Source: Gordionus sp. m RMFG-2023
Lineage: Eukaryota > Nematomorpha > Gordioida > Chordodea > Parachordodidae
Direction of reading: 5' to 3'
Length of the DNA stretch: 64,000 nt
NCBI RefSeq assembly: GCF_954871325.1
Contig: NC_088777.1
Location: forward strand, 28,683,366 to 28,747,365
Each line of letters begins with the position of its first letter. Position 1 is the stretch's first letter. Below, piece after piece: positions 58,631 to 64,000 of the stretch. Made by a program: the position numbers and the translations under genes. A model generated the notes under the pieces. The model saw nothing but the letters and a program-made list of their open reading frames with translations. It was not told the DNA's origin and did not search any database.

Positions 58631-59019
58631 AAGAATAACAAGATATTATATAATTTTTCTATTTGATAAAAATATTATTAATTACCTATGGTCGTCTGTA
58701 AAGGGCTTGTAACCATTCAAAATATATTTCATCATCATTCTTATAAAGTTCAAATATTCAAATTGTTTGCTATATAGAAAAAACAAAATCGTCCATTGCA
58801 AAAAAATATAATTTTAACATAATAGACTTTCATGTGGTAAATATATTTTATTTTAAAACAATGGATATGTAAATTTTAAAGTGCCTATCGAAAATTTATT
58901 ATAAGGTGTTCATATATATCCTAATTGTTTAGTAAATTCTATTATATAATTACAAAGAGGTAAAAATAATTATAATTTATACCATATATATATATCGGTT
59001 AAGCTATATATCGAGATTA

Positions 59020-60590
59020 GTCAAGATGTCTTCTTTGAGTCATGTTGGCATATTTGTCATGAATTTTTATATTTAAAAATTTATTCGCTATCCAATGGCC
59101 TGTCTCGCCACGTGTATCCTCATGACCTTTCTCGCCATGGAAAGCAAATATTTTATGAACTCTGTATACTCCTCTCAATGTATCTTATTTTTTTAGTAAA
59201 GAGATATATCACAGAATCATCATTTGAATCTGAATCATCATAATGAAGATCACACGGATATTCTAAAAAAATACTAGTTTTTTCTTTAAACCACCTATAT
59301 CAGGTGGTAAATTATCATCGATATCTTTAAATTCTTCACTAGATATATCCGACATATCATCTTTAGTACATTGTGATAACTCAAAATTAATACTATTTGA
59401 TGAAATTTCTGAATAATCATCATCTCCACTAGATACATCGGATATATCGCAAATTGTCAAATTAATATCAGAATGTTTACTTATACTATTCGATTTATAA
59501 TTTTTGGTCATTAACGTCATATTTTTCTTAGGGATCTCTATCTGTATCGCGATTTATAAGGCAACGCATATTTAACTAGATCGTCACTTGAAATTTCCAA
59601 AAAATCATCAACATCAATCCGCTCTTTAAATATTTATTGATTATTACTTTTTTTTGATGAGGATGATTTTATAACCTCGGTATTGATATTTATCAATCTA
59701 GGCGTTATTAAGTTTTTAAAACTCACTATTTTAGGTGATGGTATAGTATTTATAGGTAAGACATATTACAATCATTGTCTATATCTTCTTCTTTTTCACA
59801 TAAAAAGGCAAAATGATTAATAACGATAGGCTTTATAATACGAGGATTAGTCGTCGTCCAAAGGATGGCACGATTAATGGACATGTCAATTGAAACACCC
59901 CTGCCACGTATATCTCTGTTATAAGGGTTATTTGTGAATATACTTTCTGAACTAAATGGCTCCATTAAACCAGCACTTGTGGCGTAAATTTCTGGCAATG
60001 CTGCTTAAACACCGACGTTTAAAATAGAGTTTAATATTTTGTCATATGAATTTTCAAAATTTAATAAATCATTTTGTAAGATATAAGTTGGGCTATCGTA
60101 ACTGTAATATTCGGAGTTCAATATTACTTCTATAGCAGCTTTAACTCTAACATATATATATAATTCTGCATCCTCATATATAGCGAGAGATATTGCTCGA
60201 TAAAAGCAATTCCCGTCACCCAATACCTTAAGGGGTATATATTTTTCTAAAATATTATATCTTTGAAAATATTTTAAAAAATTTATGGCTATATTATCTT
60301 CCTTACATTTATCAATATTTATAACTGTAGGGTTAGGTGCTAAATTATAGATTTTTATAAATCTTAGCTCATTATTAGCGATTTTTTTATCCGGTGAAGA
60401 TCCTAACCTGACTAGTGAATCTGATATTTTATAACAGTTTTTACAAATAAATAGAGCTATCAAAAAGGTCCATATCATATATAATCCTGATAGCTCTTTA
60501 AGACAGGCTTTGTGAATCCTTGAATCACATATATTGCAACCTATTGAGTCATAATTTAATCTTTCTGGATTAATGGGTTGATTACATTCT
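59020..60590 (-). pseudogene. PHD finger-OTU protein (GINGER/vertnin-like)
   Basis: After a splice acceptor (TTTTCTAAG|A near 60590) the minus strand reads ECNQPINPERL...GCNICDSRIHKACLKELS...ICKNC, a PHD-type zinc finger; then VINIDKCKEDNIAINFLKYF and an OTU domain PLKVLGDGNCFYRAISLAIY (catalytic DGNC), with one in-frame TAA at about 60006; the domain resumes ALPEIYATSAGLMEPF and RAILWTTTNPRI...VINHFAFL (catalytic NHF). Downstream is an acidic Ser/Asp region (59263-59520, DISDVSSGDDDYSEISSNS) and KGHEDTRGETGHWIANK near 59100. The PHD plus OTU pairing is known from GINGER1 transposases and vertnin-like proteins. No integrase exon or element ends were found. One or two breaks. Confidence 0.65.
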
Positions 60591-60659
60591 TAGAAAATCA
60601 TTTTCCTGTATTCAATATAAATTATTAATATGATATTTATAAGTTATGCTTAGTGTTGT

Positions 60660-60840
60660 TAATTAGTTGGTCGTGCAAAACCCAGACCTCGGGGTTTAGG
60701 TCTAAAAAATCGACCAAACCAGTTCTGAGCACGAATCCTGAGCACCGGGGGATCAGACCCGAAGTTCATAGGTTCAGACCTGGGGTTCAGACTCGTGGTT
60801 TAGACCAGGAATTCAGATCTTTTTAAAAAGATAGAAATTC
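60660..60840. repeat. GGTTCAGACC-type degenerate repeats
   Basis: Irregular copies of CAGACCTGGGGTTCAGAC and GGGTTTAGGTC, resembling sub-terminal repeats of a hAT; terminal motif not identified. Confidence 0.4.
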
Positions 60841-61424
60841 AAATTTGCAATAAATTTATATAAATTAACAGGCCTTAATGTCATTGGATTTTTTCTCGGC
60901 AAGCGCGATGCATGTATTTAATTCAATTTTTATATTTTCACTTCTGAATAGGCAGGACAAAACGACGCTTGTTTATAACCCTCACCCCTCCCAAATAAAA
61001 ACTTATCCAAAATAATTCTAAATATACCATTCAAGTTCATTCTTTAAAAAAAATCATTATGTGTTTAATTTTATAGATGAAATTAAACAAATCCTAGGAT
61101 GGGGCGCATAGCATAGCGGTATTAATTTACTGTGCTTGAAACACTTTTTAAGAAAGTTTCTATGGTCCGTCGACTGCTCTGTTATTTTGAATCCTACCAG
61201 GCTTGGGAAAAAATTACAAAATTATTACGGTCTTAGGCAGGCTGAAAAATTTCCCAATAATATCAATAAATCAACGTTTTCGTATCACCATAATGTTAAT
61301 TTTTATTTTTGGTATCAACTTTCCTATCATCTTAATGTTAATTTTTATTTTTGATATCAACTTTCCCATCATCTTAATGTTAAATAAATCGAAGGAGACT
61401 ATATACCTCTAAAGTTAAATTATT
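60841..61424. other. No gene seen; possible pol III A-box relic
   Basis: GGGGCGCATAGCATAGCGGT at 61099 resembles a tRNA A-box region but the nearest B-box-like sequence is over 80 bp away. A 43-bp unit with CATCTTAATGTTAATTTTTA is repeated at 61290-61385. Confidence 0.35.
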
Positions 61425-61500
61425 ATTTTTTATACATCAACGAGATTCGAACCACTCACTTAACATTCGATAGACAAACGTTCTTTCCAGTCACCCCCCC
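61425..61500 (-). repeat. tRNA-like (SINE-type) relic
   Basis: Minus strand: TGACTGGAAAGAACGTTTGT (A-box-like) and GAGTGGTTCGAATCTCGTTG (close to the B-box GGTTCGANTCC) at tRNA spacing, but acceptor arms do not pair. Likely SINE head. Confidence 0.45.
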
Positions 61501-61589
61501 CCCTTTCTATATTAAATTTTGTATTACAATTTTTCTTATATATGAATATATAAGAATAAAAATATAAATACACAATATTTATCTTTTTT

Positions 61590-62160
61590 ATTGGAAGTTC
61601 CAGGCTTGGGAAAATAATTTCAAAATTATTATCGGTTGTTGAGGTTTGAGAAAATTTCTTTGAAATTATAATGAGTCGGGCTGGGCTTGGAAAATAATTT
61701 TATAATATTTTTTTTATTTTTTATTTATGGAAATTTATTCTGATAGCTGATTAAAATTTTAAAATTATTATCGGTTGACCAGGTTTAAGAAAATTTTTTT
61801 AAAATTATAATGGGTCGGGCTGGGCTTGGAAAATATTTTTATAAATTATATTGGGCTACGCTTGGGGAAAATTTATCAAATTATTATCAGCTTGGATGCT
61901 TGGGAATTTTTTTATTATTAACTATGGATCAGACATTGACCTAAAACAACTAAGTCAAGGCCCATTATATCTGATTAAGATTGTATTTTTAAATTCATTA
62001 TGATTTTTTTAAATATTTTATTCCAGTTCTTAACTACCAAAATTATTATGATCTTTGGTTGGGGTTGGGAAAATTTTTTCAAAATTATTATGGCCTTGGA
62101 GATTGCTTGGTAATTTTTTCAATATTAAATAATAGGCATAGATGATCACTTATATTTTAA
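61590..62160 (-). repeat. Interspersed AAGCCCAG-type repeat, third copy
   Basis: Complement of parts of 7870-8500: GGGTCGGGCTGGGCTTGG, ATCGGTTGACCAGG and TTGACCTAAAAC blocks. No gene. Confidence 0.6.
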
Positions 62161-62178
62161 CAAATTGTATTGATATGG

Positions 62179-64000
62179 CAGTGACGAGGCGTCAAGTTTA
62201 CTACTAGGGAAGCAATCAAAAATTTTTTTTATTTTATTTTTTAGTCAAACCATAAATTAAGATTTTTAAATAAGCGGAATTCGTCTTTGTTTTTGAGTAA
62301 AGTGATCAAGTACTGAATTATAAAAGTTATTACTAGATTTTAAATTTTTCAATAATTTTTTTTCAATAGAAATCAAAACTAGATTCGATAATTGATTTTG
62401 ACTCATTCTGTTTCTACAATAAGATTTGATTATTTTTAAAGATGAAAACCCCCGTTCTGCACTTGCTGTTGTAGCAGCCAAAGTTAAAATGAATTTGCAT
62501 AATTTAAAAAACTCTTTAAAACTTTTCATCAAATCGGTATTAATTAAAAATTCAAGTATTTCATAAACATTTTTTCTCTTTCTAAATTCATCGTCACGAA
62601 ACACTACCTTTAATTCGGTTTCCAGCTTGTGTAAGTCGAAAAATTGAGAATAAGTGTCATTTAAATTGTCTAATAAATATTTTGGAAATTTTGATTAAAT
62701 ATTTGAAATTTACTAATATCTAACAATTCGACGAATTTGATATTTTTTAATGTATCAAACCGAAAATCAATTTCATTGATGATAGTATCTATTATTTTAA
62801 TTATCAAATTTTTATAAAATTCTCTTGTATTAGGCAATCCGGATCTATTACGTTTTTTATCTAAATTGTCTTCAATATTTTCCTTTACATTTAAATTTCT
62901 CCAAAAAACATCAAAGTTTTCTATGTTAGATTTAACTGAATTTCTGAAATCGTTAATACTTTTAAGACAATATGATACATCGTTAATTTTAGTTTGAAGT
63001 ATATCAAATAATAAATCAGATTCTGGAAAAACTTCTTGAAAAAAATATAACAAAATTAGAAAATTTGCATCATTTAATATATTTAAATAGCCACGAGATG
63101 TTATTAGAACATCATTATCCCAAACAATATCAGATTTTTCATCAATCATACTTTCAAAAAAACGACTAGATCCTTCAAATAATTGAAAACTGTTTGAACC
63201 AGCCGACCATTGTATTCCCATCTTGTTGGGGCTACTCGTGGTAATCTTTTTTAAACATATTTATCAAATTCTGCTGTACGCTTAGATGATGTACTAAAAA
63301 AACTGGCTAAACCAGATAAAGTTGCAAAAAAAACCTTACATTCTTTAATTTTGCTGCAAGATTTTGATAATATAAGATTTAACTTGTGGGTAAAACAATG
63401 AATATAAAGTGCAGAAGGATTGACGTCTCTAATTTTTGCTTGCAGTCCATGTGAATCACCTGACATAACAGCTGCGCCATCGTAACTTTGACCTATCAAT
63501 TTTTTCATAATTTTCTTATCATTCAAAAATTTAATGACAAATTTTGATAAAGAATTAGCATCACGATGCATTGTTAACATCAAAGAATTCAATAAATCTT
63601 TCATATAATGTCCCGTTATTTAAAACATATCGAAGAACTACAGCCAGTTGGGATTTATTATTTATATCAATTGTTTCATCAAATATTATTGTTATAAATT
63701 CCGTTTCTTCCAATTCATCTAATATTTTTTGGTGTATATGAAATGGAGTTAATTAAATCATTTTGGATATCACTTGATAGTCCAATAAAAGTTGTACTAT
63801 TTTCTAAATGATGTTTTAATAGAAAATTTTCTTCCGCGAGCAAATAAATTAATTCAATATAATTTCCTCTATTTACTGAATTAGGTGATTCATCATCACC
63901 ACGGAATGCAAGCTGCTGAACTCCAAGAAAACATATAGAATTGATTAAAATTTTCAATATTTCTCTATTTGATTTAACTTTCGAATTATGCTGTTTGATT
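62179..64000 (-). mobile_element. hAT element, CAGTGACGAGGCGTC end (runs off window)
   Basis: A terminus CAGTGACGAGGCGTCAAG at 62179 precedes a minus-strand ZMYM1-like transposase. The other end lies beyond 64000, so the target duplication could not be checked. Confidence 0.6.
62266..63957 (-). pseudogene. hAT transposase, ZMYM1-like (DUF4371 type), 5' end off window
   Basis: Minus strand in order: VQQLAFRGDDESPNSVNRGN and EENFLLKHHLENS (start of DUF4371, 63715-63957); ITIIFDETIDINNKS-type strand region near 63670; IGQSYDGAAVMSGDSHGLQA and YIHCFTHKLNLILS (63250-63604, catalytic core); VIWDNDVLITSRGY-like linker with DFRNSVKS (62670-63221); and LCKFILTLAATTASAERGFS with SSLKIIKSYCRNRMSQNQLS (62266-62604, dimerisation domain). 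Frame changes occur near 63710, 63250 and 62670 and no clear introns explain them, so I call it broken by a few indels. Confidence 0.75.

Noticed and set aside
61136-61412. Two overlapping plus-strand ORFs
   Set aside because: Made largely of a 43-bp repeat; no recognisable domain.

Overview
This is an AT-rich, multicellular-animal nuclear sequence made almost entirely of nested transposable elements and one nuclear copy of mitochondrial DNA (NUMT). I found no convincing single-copy host gene. The best clue to the organism is the NUMT. It uses the invertebrate mitochondrial code and keeps the order nad2-trnW-trnC-trnY-cox1-cox2-trnK-trnD-atp8-atp6, with no trnL between cox1 and cox2 and with short tRNAs. 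That is the ancestral arthropod order kept by chelicerates and myriapods, not the insect/crustacean order. I infer a chelicerate-like arthropod; the species is not determinable here.

Layout. 1-5935 is a copy of an outer DNA transposon. A hAT element (685-5624) sits in it, itself interrupted by a small GC-rich hAT derivative (1148-1511) and a short LTR element without pol (2100-5075). 6376-21595 is an old imperfect palindrome whose loop holds a Ty3/Gypsy pol fossil. A Helitron-like insert (7825-14495) that carries an almost complete LINE lies in its left arm. 23640-30120 is a second Gypsy fossil on the minus strand, split by a DNA transposon (25157-27830). 31437-33831 is a P-element transposase gene. 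33832-41935 is the NUMT, whose cox1 is split by a hAT element (35912-40723) flanked by a perfect 8-bp target duplication.

41996-56258 is an inverted second copy of the outer transposon and holds the deepest nest: a GINGER1-like element (42792-56028) contains a GC-rich hAT (43194-50202), which contains a second GINGER1-like element (43334-48354, OTU protease and integrase zinc-binding domain), which contains a hAT (44545-46947), which contains a small hAT derivative (45276-45979). Four of these levels have target-site duplications, and the two outer-transposon copies act as reciprocal empty sites for each other's insertions. 56259-64000 holds scraps of hAT, LINE and Gypsy sequence, a PHD-OTU coding region and, at the right edge, another hAT transposase.

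How the genes work together: there are no operons or host pathways to describe. The proteins encoded are transposases (hAT, P), integrase-type transposases with accessory OTU/PHD modules (GINGER-like), and a LINE polyprotein. Their mutual insertions give a relative chronology of invasion.
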